Shown here: positions 9,618 to 20,175 of the stretch, piece after piece | How positions within the stretch are numbered: the first letter of the stretch is position 1 | How the letters are laid out: every line of letters starts with the position of its first letter | Assembly: GCA_020536535.1 (NCBI GenBank) | Contig: JAHLWZ010000950.1 | Span: 1-39,162, forward strand | Origin: Pelomyxa schiedti | Lineage: Eukaryota > Evosea > Pelobiontida > Pelomyxidae | Direction of reading: 5' to 3' | DNA length: 39,162 nt | Program-made: the position numbers and the translations under genes | The notes under the pieces: model-generated | Databases searched by the model: none | Seen by the model: the letters and a program-made list of their open reading frames with translations, nothing else | Told to the model about the DNA's origin: nothing

Positions 9618-12085
9618 ATGAAGGCCACTACGCCAAGCAAGGGGGCTGCGTCTGCCGACGTGATGCCCACTCCCACCACCACTACGCCGTCCAAGAGGCC
9701 CGTGACCACCAAGCGCGACGAGGACGACGACGACGGCGACGTGACGGCCTCCCCGCGCCTGGTGCCCCACCCGCCCCCTCCCCCCACCATCTCCCTCTCC
9801 TCAGCCCCCTCAGGGGCGCCTTCGTCGTCCCACCACCCGCTCTCGGCCGCCTCCTCCGCGTCCACCGCCGCCGCGCCGAGCTCGGGCCCCGTGGCGCACC
9901 TGACTCCCCATCGCGGGCCGGTTCCCACCCTCGCGGTGCCGTCGTCCCCCGCGGCGTCCTCCCGCACCGCGTCCCCGCGGCGTCCCTCCCCGCGGCCCTC
10001 TCCCCGGGGCGGCGCGGGCGTGGCCGCGGGCTCAGGGGCCGTCGCCGTCGCGGTGGCGGCGGCCGTGGCCAGCGCCGTGTCCGCATCGTCCTCATCGCCT
10101 GCGGCGGAAGCGTTGAATCCCATAATAACACGGGGAGGTGGGGGCACCGGCGCGGGGCTGAGCGTGGGCATTGTGGTTCCATCGTCATCGCCGCCGCCTT
10201 CGTCGGCTGTTTTGGCGAATTCCTCCAGTTCCATTGTGTCATCGTCATCATCAACAACATCAGGTTCTGGTGTGCCAAAGTCTGCTGCTGCGGGTGGTGG
10301 TGCTCGTGGAAAGAAGAAGCTGAAGACTACAGTGATGGAGGGAATTATAAACTTCGCGTTCATGGTGTATGTGACAACCTTTTTGATTGGATTCTACTTT
10401 GCCTATGACATTGTTGGTGTGCTCTCTGTGTACCTGAGAGTATGGCTCCCATTCTGGAATAATTCCCCCTACTGAACGCTATTGCACTAGGAGGAACGCG
10501 GTTTTTCAACAAAGCAGCTGGGTGCTTTGTTCACTGTATATGCAACACCGAACCTCATCATTCCAATTATAGGTGGAAACATCATTGATAAGTACGTGTA
10601 GTATGGGAATGATTGTGATTAGGCTGCATCGATACTATCAATTTTTTTCCTGTTTTATCAAATAGGGGAATTTATTGATAATGTCGATACTGCCCTGTTG
10701 TATTTTGTGTTTGGTTCTCAATGCACGCCTTCCTCCATACCTCCTTTTTTTTCTGTTTACTTCATCTCGTAGATTGGGAGTTGCAAAAACACTGCTCATC
10801 TTTCAAGTTATTCAGTTAATTGGAGTTGTTGTTCTTGCTTCACACAAATCATTTGAGGTCATGATGCTTGGCCGGTTCATCTTTGGGTTAGCTGGTGAAT
10901 GCCTCCCGGCAGTAGTGAATAAGATTATCTACAAGTGGTTTTCTGGGAGAATGTACAACGTTTCTCCAATCTCCAACTATCTGATGTATGCATTAGGGCC
11001 ACTGCTGGTTACTCCCTTTCCTCGTTCTTTGCGGAAGCCAGCACCGTTGTAGCATTCAATACTCTCCCCATTGTAGCAGAAAATATCTCATTGGAATTTG
11101 CGCTGTGGATTCCATCGTTTCTTGTTGCATTTACCTTGTTGGAGTCTATTGCGTACTTCTTCCTCGACAAGTATCTAACTACTAAGGGACGCTCTCACAT
11201 TGAAGACGACAATCCTTCTGGAAATCGTGGATTGAGAAGCTGGTTCCCTTCTCTTTCCGAGTTGCGACTCGTATTCCGCTGGTATTCCCTTCTCCTGGAG
11301 TAACTTTTTCCTTATTTAGACCAGGGATTACATATTACCTGTTGTAACATTTGCTGTATATGGCTCTTCTATTTATACTTTTATGAACTTTAGTAGCGAC
11401 TTCATTTATGAGTGGTATGATAAGCCTGCCACAGATGCATCAACTCTTGCATCTCTAGTCATGGTTTCAGTATGTATCCAGAAAAAGTGGCACTTCTCCT
11501 CTTATGCTGAGTACAGGCAAGTGCGACTGCTATTCCGGCGGGAATCTTAATGGCCATATTCGGTCTACACATCTTCATGCAACTCACCAACGCTGTTTGT
11601 CAAACTGCCGCCTACTTGATGTTGCTGTACAAGGTAACCCCAGCAGCTGGCCTCCTTCTTCTTGGCACAGCGCTCACAAGCGGCACTGCCGCAATGAACT
11701 GGTACCAATCCGTTAACCAAAAAAATGCACTAATTCACAACGCAGTTGCATCAGCATTGCGTTACCATCACGGCGCCTTGGACTTGGCTTTGGGATATCT
11801 GGAGTACTTCAGTCTATATCCTACTTTGTGATGCCGCTCACGGCCGGAGCTCTGTACTCTGTGCGGGATGACTACAGTGCCTTCATGTGGTTCTTCGTTG
11901 CTGGTGGGGCATTCTGTGTGGCCCTCACTATTACAACACTTGTAGTCAATCACCGGAAACATGGCAGGCTCAATAGGGTTGTTCCAAATGAGAAGAACGA
12001 GGAGGAAGAGAGCATTGATGTTGAAGAGGAGGTGGAAATGGAGGACTTGCGTAATTCCAGGGATTCTAGGGATTCAACTGACTGA
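9618..12085 (+). CDS. MFSD1-like major facilitator transporter with long N-terminal tail
   Basis: The start ATG at 9618 opens about 230 cytosolic residues of Ser/Pro/Ala/Thr low complexity, then the first membrane helix (INFAFMVYVTTFLIGFYFAY). Conserved MFS blocks follow: GFSTKQLGALFTVYATPNL (spliced via GTATGG...CACTAG at about 10439-10490), IIDK, MLGRFIFGLAGECLPAVVNK, KWFSG, LQLSDVCIRATAGYSLSS, and a late segment ISYFVMPLTAGALYS. These match MFSD1, a lysosomal dipeptide exporter in animals. The C-terminus is an acidic cytosolic tail (EEEESIDVEEEVEMED). The frame slips by one base at 10961-10963 (TTT) and again at 11772-11773 (GG). Both are repaired by one extra base in the run, so sequence error is more likely than a pseudogene. 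The exon junction between about 10600 and 10770 is unresolved. It diverges from the ArfGAP gene across 281 bp. Confidence 0.82.
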
Positions 12086-12193
12086 AGAACGAAGAGTTTG
12101 GTTGTACAACATAACTACTATTTTAAAAAAAAGAGAGAAATATTTCGTTTATAGCTTGTGCAATTTTTTCATTTAGATGGTAGAAACGCACAA

Positions 12194-13860
12194 TCAAGGG
12201 CTTGTTCTTTCAGCACTTACTAGCCGGAACATTTGGTTTGGTTTCGCTATTGTAGAATTGTAGCGGTATACCCCCACTGGGTGCAGGAATCCTCCTGGAC
12301 ACGGCTTCTTTGTGTGCACATCAACATCCAGGCACATTCCTGGTAATGCGGCAACACGCAGTGTGCGGTCCTGAATTTATGTGAGGGGAGTGAAAGACAT
12401 GTTGGATTTTGTGTGGTAGAAAGAGAAGAGTATTATTGTGGGAAATACCAAGCAGAGTTTCCATTTTTGATTTGGTCCCCCATGTCTTGCCCATTGAATA
12501 AGGGGTGGAATTTGATTTGGCTTGAGGTTCTGAACCCTCATGAGTTGGAAGAAGGAATTCCAAATGATTACCTTCATGTTTACGTCTAATACCAATCCAC
12601 TGTCAAGGTTGCAAATGCAGCCGTACTTGTCAAACTTCCATTTCTGAGTTCTGGAATCCGGATTGAATGGGGCACAGACAATGGAACACCCAGGCCTGTT
12701 GGCTTGTTCACCTGGAAGAAAACTGAGAAGAATCACTCGAAAGTGGCTGTGTTACCGCCGAAAACATCAAGAACACCACCAGCCTCACAAGCTATGACAA
12801 AATACTTGTTTGCTGGATTTGCCTTGTCAGCAGAGAGTGGTTGATATGTGGCCTTCCTCCCTTGTGCTTCCATCTTATTTTAGTGAATTGAGGTAATGAA
12901 GGGCAATTTACCTCCGCAGTAATTTGTTGAACTGATTCAGGATTGACAACTACGGGAAATGCCTTTACTGGAACAACCTGTCCCAGTTCAAAAGGATTTC
13001 TATAAGACATCAGACTGATGAGGCCTTCGAGCATAGGTTTTGCAGTGACTTCTTGGAGTTGATGAACATCAACAAAAATCCCATCTTCTATGTTTCGTGA
13101 ATCAAAAATTGAAAAGAGGGGAAAAAAACTTTTGCCCATTATAGCAATTTGCGCCGTGGATAGGTGCGCATGAGCTCCTAAAGCATCAACAAAAGTATTA
13201 TATGGAACACATAGCCTAATGAACTTGTAATCACAATAAATAAAGATACAACATACGTTGTCTCCCCAAAGCATGTCGCCCAGAATGTCCTTGTAGCCTT
13301 TGAAATATTAACTTTCATCAAAACATGAAATCAGTGTAGACTCACTGGGTCCGTGAGAATTTTGCTTGAGTTGAGGTTAAATGCTCCTGCAAGGTTGATA
13401 GCCTGCGTGAGCAAACCTAAGTGCTCCTTCAGTCTTGTGGTATTCTGGTTGATTTCCGCAACAGTTCCCTGAGGATTGAAGAATAACTGCAGAAGTTTGT
13501 TGGTTGGCACACTAGGGAATAGACCTGAACCTTTCTCTTGTTAGACTTTAGTTTATCCATTAGCCTGTTTGCTACAACGCATTCATCATTTATCATATTC
13601 ACAACAGTAGTTAATGCAGGCGTTGCCGTTCTCACTGGGCCAAGTATATCATTAATAGAGGATACTGTAGTCTCTAACTCTACAATTGCCTGGGGGCAAA
13701 AAAAAATTAACACAGGGAACCCCTCATTGCCACCAAACAACAGAGAGTAACAAGCAACCTGAGGGACCATGGCGTTGGCGTCATATAGTTTCTTAATGTA
13801 GGCAGCAGCCTGAAGAGTCAGCATCAATGTACTAACCGACGCCGAGAACGGGTCCACCAT
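12194..13860 (-). CDS. HeLo/MLKL-like helical domain fused to EF-hand-like module and ricin-B lectin domain
   Basis: Multi-exon, start ATG at 13860. The N-terminus MVDPFSASVSTLMLTLQAAA opens an amphipathic helical region of about 150 residues (AIVELETTVSSINDILGPVR, then VVNMINDECVVANRLMDKLK and EINQNTTRLKEHLGLLTQAI). It resembles the N-terminal helical bundles of fungal HeLo/STAND proteins and MLKL; this is resemblance, not proof. Next comes TRTFWATCFGETT with VPYNTFVDALGAHAHLSTAQ and GIFVDVHQLQEVT, an EF-hand-like helix-loop-helix pair without clear calcium ligands. The C-terminal part (about 12870-12194) is a ricin-B beta-trefoil read over at least four exons: EAGGVLDVFGG, TQKWKFDKYGCICNLDSGLV, GGPNQKWKL, then LPGMCLDVDVHTKKPCPGG and PNQMFRL, ending ...ERTSP. 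Ricin-B domains bind galactose-type sugars. No toxin catalytic chain and no kinase domain were seen. No signal peptide is visible, so the protein is probably cytosolic. Confidence 0.75.
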
Positions 13861-13930
13861 CCCCCCCTTACTTCAGGCTTGTTATTTCAGAAACAGTTTC
13901 TTCACCTAAAAGAGTGAACCCATCACCCGG
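13861..13930. promoter_or_regulatory. 70-bp divergent promoter/leader
   Basis: Only 70 bases separate the start codons of two divergently transcribed genes, the lectin fusion (-) and the RING/TRAF gene (+). Whatever starts transcription of both must lie here or inside their first exons. A C-run abuts the minus start and an A/T-rich centre (TTATTTCAGAAACAGTTTC) is present. No TATA box is obvious. Confidence 0.5.
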
Positions 13931-15419
13931 ATGGCAGGTGTCACCACTGGGGAACTTCACGAAGTAGAATGCGTTTCAGGAAGTGCCTTTGAATACGTAG
14001 ACGCGCGGGGTCAGTGTGACGCTCGCTACGTTTGCGCGGCGTGCGGGTGCCCCGCGAACTTGCCTGTGCTTCACGACTGCGCCGCGTGCTTCTGCATGGC
14101 ATGTGCCTCAAAGGTTTTTTTTTTTTCCCCGAGAGATGCTTAGGGGTTTTACCTTTGACTAGAACAATGATGGCAAGTGCACGGTGTGTGATGAGAAGAT
14201 AATGGGCAACACCAAGCCAATGACATCAAAGAGTGTGTTGGCGAAACTGGATGCGCTCGAAGTTCGTTGCCCTGTGTGTAAAGCTGTTGTCAAGAGGTGT
14301 GCTCTGGCTACCCACCTGTTGGCGTGTCCGACAGGTACTCAAGTTTATCGTTCCAACAATTCATATGTTGCATTAAGGTCCGCTCATCATGTATTTACAG
14401 ATTGCCCCAGGGGATGCGGCGTGAAGGTGGCACCACAGAATCAGGCCATTCATGAAAGTACAGACTGCCTAAATGTGTTTGTTATTTGTCAGTCATGCAA
14501 TGAGCGTCTTCAGAGGAAGTTTGTCATGGATCTATCTCATGTGAAGATGGATTGCCCAACCAGTGTGTAAGTCGAACCTTCCTTTACACTGGGTAATCTT
14601 AAAAGGTTGCTTGAATGGTTGTGGGGTAAAACTGAAGCCAAGAGACATGAACGAGCACATCAACACCAAGTGCCCCAAGTCTCTTGTGAAGTGTTCATCA
14701 CAGTTTTGCGCGTGGTCAGGACCAAGATCCACCATTAGTGATCACACATCGACGTGTATCCTGCTCAAAATCAGCCCTGCGCTTGACTCTCTCGTTGATG
14801 AAAACAGAAGCCTGCAAATTGAAATGAACAAACTGAGGGAAGAGTCTGGGCAGAAAGTGGAAGTATTGCAAAATGAAATTTCACTGCTTCGTGGACAGGT
14901 GGTACTGTTAGGGAACCACTTCTTTCCACAAGGTATAAGGGTGAATGAACCTGTTCAAGTACTTGAGGGATGGAATGTTCACTATAAGGAACCATATTCA
15001 CACTCCACAAGGCCATGTGACATTGACCCTGGAAGGGGTGAATGGATCCTTGTTGCTTCCCAGAAGGTAGTTACTGATGCAGAATCCCTCTCACAAACAC
15101 ACAGGGTGGGTCTGAAGTTCTGTCTCTGTGTGCCATTGGCAGAAGGTCAGAAGTGTGCAGGAGAACTCAGTCGCTAGATACGGCAGTGCTACACAGGGGC
15201 ACGTACTGGTATTTTGTGGAAGGTAAGTCATTTGGGTTTACACCAAAGAGCACCCTGGGGCTTCAAGGTTTTTATTGCGATGCCTGTGAAGATGGTGCCG
15301 AGAAGAGGCTGAGTTGGCGCCTGGATGGGAAACTTGGGGGCTGGCGCTCAGGCACAACAACTTTTAGTTCCGCCTCAGACAATCTGCTAGCTTGGCTAAA
15401 GATTGTCTGTTGGATCTGA
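13931..15419 (+). CDS. RING and TRAF-type zinc-finger protein with coiled coil and unknown C-terminal domain
   Basis: The first exon encodes an N-terminal RING-like set (CAACGCPANLPVLHDCAACF, CMAC). It is spliced over a T-rich intron to DGKCTVCDEK, then VRCPVCKAVVKRCALATHLL, DCPRGCGVKVAPQNQAIHES and CLNGCGVKLKPRDMNEHINT, giving at least three TRAF-type zinc fingers. A coiled coil follows (ENRSLQIEMNKLREESGQKV). The C-terminal ~150 residues (WNVHYKEPYSHSTRP ... GEWILVAS, GGSEVLSLCAIGRRSE, YWYFVEGKSFGFTPKS, KRLSWRLDGKLGGWRSG) take the place of the usual MATH domain and are not a family I recognise. TRAF-like proteins are adaptors or ubiquitin ligases in signalling. Introns include one from GTAGTTAC at about 15067 to CACAG at about 15104. 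The frame is intact throughout. Confidence 0.82.
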
Positions 15420-15457
15420 AGAAATAAGGAAAGATTCAAATTGGTTTTTTTTTCTGT

Positions 15458-16376
15458 TTATGGCACAAGAATTAAACTGCATAGCACATTGGTGGCAGCA
15501 TGAAGAGGTCCTCTGACTGGTCTCCAATGACAAGTGTGTCCTACACAAATGGTGATTGATTGTGAGGGTGGTATTGGGAGAGTGTAGCTGCGGGCATATT
15601 TGTGTTTTTGTTCATACAGGATCAAACCACCACTGTTCTTTTTCATCACCGGCACTGTACCTAACAGGGGCCGCATCACTGACCCGGTCCTGTGGACATT
15701 CTTAGTTGGCCGGGCACATGAGAGAAGAAACCCAACCCAGTATTCACTGGCATATGTGGGGAATTGAAGCACCCAATGGTCACATAGGTATCCTCCCATG
15801 GTCTACAATGGAGTGTTTGTCTTTAGGGAATAGGTAGGAAATAGGTACCTGTTGGTCCTTCCAGATGAACATATTCATCCAGTCAGGAGGAAGCGGACCT
15901 ATTCCATTCATAGAAGTGTCCTGTAGACAGCGATTTTCACTCGGAATAGTAACCCACAGCTGTGGATACGGCAGCTCGTACCACAACCTAAAAACGAATC
16001 ATTAGAACTGTTTTAGTTTTTTGAACAAAAAAAAAGGGAAAAAAAAATAAAGAAAAAACGTAAAAAGGGGCTGTTGCAACAGTGAGGGGGGAAAGGACAC
16101 GGGGAAACACACGCACAGGGAGCATGGGTTAGTTGTGTTGTAGTATTTAGTGCACTCGTGGTTGTTTGCTGAGTGGTCTATCCTCTGGGCCTGGTACGCC
16201 GCCCAGTCGTAGTACAGCTGCGTGTCGTGCACCGGCTCAGGGTCTGTTATGTTGGGCTCGGCCAGCGTCACTTGTATGAAGAACGACCCCGGCCACGTCG
16301 GCGAAAGCGGGTCCGCAGCCCCTCCCATAATCGCTAGCGACACCACCGCAACGGCCACAGCTACGACCCCTTTCAT
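15458..16376 (-). CDS. Secreted ependymin-like protein
   Basis: The start at 16376 gives a classical signal peptide (MKGVVAVAVAVVSLAIMGGA, cleavage near AA-DPLSP). The mature part has W.G.F then VHDTQLYYDWAAYQAQRIDH, an arrangement of Tyr-Asp and Gln-Arg seen in ependymin-related proteins, followed by cysteine-containing NPCSLC. Exon 2 (15987 downwards) continues LWYELPYPQLWVTIPSENRC and NGIGPLPPDWM. The last exon has GYLCDHWVLQFPTYASEYWV and ends with a stop at 15458. Spaced cysteines fit a disulphide-bonded extracellular or lysosomal lipid-binding fold. The family assignment rests on motif order, not on an alignment. Two introns are needed, including one with poly-A/T runs between about 15987 and 16110. 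Confidence 0.68.
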
Positions 16377-16615
16377 GGTGTTGTTCGCGTTGTTGTTTGA
16401 AATTTTTGTTGTTTTTCGGGTTTCGGGGAATGTTGGTTCTCATTCACCCATAATTCGGGGCAGGCGTTGGGGGTGGGTTCAACGCGGGTGAGAGGGGATA
16501 AACAAATCACCGGCGCAGGGCCAGGCGCATAACGTTTTTGTCATTCGCCTTTTACTAATGAGCAACCGTGCTCCTGGTCGTCATCAAATGCGCTTTGATC
16601 ACGTATTTTTGTGAA

Positions 16616-16637
16616 TGAGAGAGGCTATCCTCTCTCA
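16616..16637. repeat. Perfect 9-bp inverted repeat
   Basis: The two arms (TGAGAGAGG and CCTCTCTCA) are separated by four bases. It lies in the spacer between the ependymin-like gene (-) and the next plus-strand gene, so it may be a protein-binding site. The right side, ATCCTCTCTCAC, is matched 11 of 12 by ATCCTCCCTCAC at 24972-24983 in another divergent spacer. Confidence 0.6.
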
Positions 16638-16796
16638 CTTGACTGAATAAAAAAAACTCCGGACCGACGTCGCGTCTCTGAAGTTTAGTTTTTGTTGCTA
16701 TTCTACAACAGCTTATTCTTTATTGCATTCCTGAATTCCCACTCGCAAGAGGCAGGGAATAGATCGGTTGCCCGTCGGGATCATCACCATCATGTG

Positions 16797-18268
16797 ATGC
16801 ATCACCCTGATGGTACTAAACAAACCGAAACAGCAAGAATCTTGGATGACTCCAAGAAATCCCTTGTGAGGGAGTTTATTGAGAAACAGAAGGGTATGTC
16901 CAACAACAACACTGCCACCACAAGAGGGCAGCAACACCTCTCAGTCACAACACTTTTAAACATGATACCTCACAATTACAAACACAGGGAAAGACAAACA
17001 GATATGTGTGACATCTGTGACACAGGGAAGAATATCAGTTGTGAGTTGGCTAATGCGTTGCCAGAAAACAAACAAAAACGAAAACAACAACTCCAAACAC
17101 AAATGGACATCTACCAGCAACACCTTTCAATTAAAGACATTGACACAATGGAGCAGTTCATTCCTGAAATGCAGTCTGCCTTTGAGAAGGATCACTTGAT
17201 GAAGAATGTCTTTATCTTGAAGTATGTTCACTCTCTCCTCAAAGTGTAATTAAATTAAATAAACCCTGATTTTTACTTACTCTTCTTCTTCTTATCTCAA
17301 GGTATCCTGCTCACTTGGAAGTCCCTGAAACCCCAAAAAGTGTTTCTTTTCTGAAGTTCAGCAAAGAAAGAATCACTGACTACCACTGTTTCATGTACAA
17401 TCCAGGCAGCTCCCAGATAATCTTGAAAACAACTTCTGATGAGTCATGCCCAGGAATTGGGGTAACCAAGGTGGTTGGCACCAGAAACAACACTCGTCAG
17501 ATCAAGATTAGCTACTCCAAAAGGACAGCAGAGCAAAGCATGGAGCAGGAGGAGCTTGTAACTGAATACACTCCCAGACTTCAGAAACAAGCAAGAAGAC
17601 AACACCAGCGTATGGTTGCTTCTTACACTGCTGACCCTCAGCCTGAACAGCAGGGTCAAGAAGACCACAATTGGGACCACCACCACAACCACCATAGCCA
17701 TAGCCGTCACCAGCAACAGCAATCACAACCACAACGCCAGCAGCATACCCAGCAACCCCAATCACAACAACAGCGGCTGCAAGCACAAGCACAGGCCCTC
17801 ACTTTGCCAGTTCCGCGTACGGCAGCACAGCCCACTGTCATCACCACACCCCCACCACCTTGCACACAAGTGGTACCACATCAGGGAGCTGCTGCTGCTC
17901 CCCAGGCTCAATCACAGTTACTGCAACAACTCTATCAAGGGATGTCCCAGAACCGCCAGCAACAGCAGTATCATCAGCCGCTGCAATCTCTCCCTAACAA
18001 CTATCCGACAGCACCAAGGGGAACCTCCCCACCCACCATTATTGCAGCTCTACCACGACCATCATCACCTCATCACCCTGTTGTTCACACACAAGTGCAA
18101 CAACAAAGACCACGCCAGGAACCACCACCACCATCACCTCGGCAAGTATCTCTTGGGTTCCGCCATACACACACCACACAGCCAGCTGTTCCCCTGACGC
18201 AACAACAGGGTCAATCCCACCACCGGGTTTTACCACCACCACAACCGTTGCCGGCGAATAGTAAGTAG
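16797..18268 (+). CDS. Cys-containing protein with Gln/His/Pro-rich tail, possibly transposase-derived
   Basis: Two exons: about 16797-17222 and from about 17302 to 18268. The start ATG at 16797 (MHHPDGTKQTETARILDDSK) is tentative because the frame is open further upstream. The first part contains MCDICDTGKNISCELANAL and a long charged helix (QLQTQMDIYQQHLSIKDIDT). The second exon opens YPAHLEVPETPKSVSFLKFS. The order CxxC-type knuckle, helix, then a beta segment ending in HCFMYN is reminiscent of the region before the catalytic core in some large eukaryotic DNA-transposon proteins. No DDE catalytic triad or terminal repeats were found, so any link is a domesticated remnant at best. The rest is low complexity: His/Gln runs and Pro-rich stretches, similar to transcription-cofactor tails. 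The 3' end overlaps an antisense ORF. Confidence 0.55.
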
Positions 18269-18578
18269 TAGTAGTCCTCTCTAATAATGTGTTGCCCTAG
18301 CACAGCGCCATTGCGGGACTGCAGCAGCAGCAGGTTGTTGCTGTGGAGGCAATACAGCTTGCCCTCGTCGTCGTGGTTGTTGTTCGGTGTCGTGAGGGTG
18401 AACGGAACCACCGGCAGTCGATGGCGTAGTTGGCGTGTCGGTGTTGGGTTGGGGGCAAAAAGGTCCCGAGTCGTCGTCGAGGAGGGACTTATGGGAGGGG
18501 TGGCTGGCCTCGTCGTCAGACTTCTTCCGCCGTAGCCGTCGCCGTAGTCGACGTCCCACCCCGAAGTAACTGCACTCA
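18211..18578 (-). CDS. Hypothetical protein, perhaps a first exon
   Basis: ATG at 18578 opens MSAVTSGWDVDYGDGYGGRS, followed by Ser/Thr/Pro-rich sequence and a more ordered stretch (GKLYCLHSNNLLLLQSRNGA, then VLGQHIIREDYYYLLFAGN). It overlaps the 3' end of the plus-strand gene by about 58 bases, tail to tail. The ordered stretch reads like beta strands of a propeller blade, but no family is recognised and no continuation exon was found. The opposite strand is also open, so this call is weak. Confidence 0.3.
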
Positions 18579-19471
18579 TTTTTTCGTTTGAACGAATTCC
18601 ACTCGACAATCACAACCGACACAAGACGGCGAGGTTGTGCTGCGCTCGCGAGCGCGAGGCGGAGCTAGAGGGAGCAGGCAGGGGGAATGGAGATGTTTGT
18701 GTACACACGGGAGGATGCAGGGCTGCCCACAGAGCATCAGTCTCGGTGTCGCGGGTGGAAACGCGAAGCCACACACAGAGTAACCGGTGGCACCACAACA
18801 CGGTGCGGTTGACTCGTCTGTGTAGCGTGTGCACCTGGCGGGGCACGGCGAAGGGGACGGGGACGCGGGGACGGGGAGAGGCTACTGGGCTAGTGCTGCT
18901 GCTCGTCGTTTCTTGGTGCTCGTTGTAGGCGTGCGTTCTGTTCTCGTCGTGGAGTGCTCATCATGGCGTTCGAAATTAAACCCTTTACGTTCAGATTAGG
19001 AGTTGTGAGAGGCCCCTGAGGAAACAAACTCAGAATAACTTCGAGAGCAACCACACAGTAATTGGCACAGTTAATTCGCGGTGCAGGCTTGTCAGTGTCT
19101 CGACCTGCCAAATTGAGATCTATAGTTTTCTACTGTTGCATTTCAAACAAAATCAACAAACAAAAAAAAAAACTTGGGCACGCCGGTGCCGCACGACAGG
19201 CACGGATCTACGGTGTAACCATAACAGCACCAACAATACATAGTCTACGTAACGCATGCCCCACTGTATGTGGTTTTTCCATCCCCAATAGAACTGCACC
19301 AAAAATAAAATATATCACTCAAACAATGCATATCACGCATGGCGATAACAACTACAGTACGCATCTATTTTCATAGTTACCCTAAATGAATACTCCTCAC
19401 TTGCTTTGGTGCATTTGTATTTTACACGGCAGTACGCACCGCTCTCAACAGCAAGGTAGTCTTTATTATAC
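18579..19471. other. Intergenic region, nothing assignable
   Basis: A GC-rich part (about 18640-18900, G-runs near 18840-18880) is followed by AT-rich DNA. Short ORFs lack domains. A small frame MAFEIKPFTFRLG at 18963 on the plus strand is too short to call. Confidence 0.35.
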
Positions 19472-19862
19472 TCACACCATTACTAACCTTATCTCAGAGC
19501 CGGCTCTGATTTGGCTATTATCAAATGACAAATTGACATCATCAAACCCTTCTTCTTCTTCTTCCTTCAAAAGCAAGCCAGCAGCAGCAAAATCTCGCGA
19601 AATCGGTGCTGGACCGCCGGTGATGGAGTTCTTTGGAGAGGGATTGGGTAGTGGTGGTGCACGGCATGGAGTCCCACCAAAGACGAAAAAAACCGGTGCA
19701 CGCTTTCCCGAAATTTTTTTCCGCAATTCGCGTGTTGACTACGCCAAAGGGTTTCTCAGGATCGAACTCGTACTGGCAATGAGGGGTGTGCAGAGGGCAG
19801 GGCCTGTAGAAGGAGAGAGAGAAGGGAGAGAATAGGGGCGTACCCTTAGTGGGGGTGATCAT
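19472..19862 (-). CDS. Hypothetical Pro-rich protein with acidic C-terminus, frame uncertain
   Basis: ATG at 19862 (MITPTKG), probable intron GTACGCCCC...TTCTACAG, then CQYEFDPEKPFGVVNTRIAE. Beyond this point two frames are open across a run of seven A (minus strand) near 19717-19723. One continues FGKACTGFFRLWWDS. The other, more protein-like, continues ISGKRAPVFFVFGGTPCR and ends with an acidic tail (LLLKEEEEEGFDDVNLSFDN). A one-base homopolymer error would connect them. No family recognised. Confidence 0.35.
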
Positions 19863-20175
19863 TTGATGTCGCCGCTGTTGGACTGTCCTGCGGTAAAAGG
19901 TGCAGGCTCGGGTGGACTGATTCAGAAGTGATCGTATTTTTCCACGAATTCAATGGAAGGACCCAACGTGCATGTTCTAGATAAAGCGATAAGTAAACAA
20001 CTTTTATTTTTTATACGGTGGTGCGCACCCACACCACAACCGAACCCACAATTATTTTTATGCTTGCACCATGTACGGAGAATACAAAGGCGTTCTTGGC
20101 AACAGCGCACTCAACCTTATTGCAAGTGTGTTTTTGGAACACATGTCTCACTTTTTTAAATTAAACCAGTAATGT

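Noticed and set aside
9602-10363. 253-codon minus-strand ORF opposite the transporter leader
   Set aside because: It is the mirror of the GC-rich Ser/Pro/Ala coding repeat; the plus-strand frame leads directly into a membrane transporter.
9618-12085. Transporter as a pseudogene
   Set aside because: Two one-base breaks both sit in short homopolymers, and all surrounding sequence keeps family conservation; sequence error is simpler.
12194-13860. Ricin-type toxin
   Set aside because: Only the B-type lectin fold is present; there is no A-chain N-glycosidase domain and no signal peptide.
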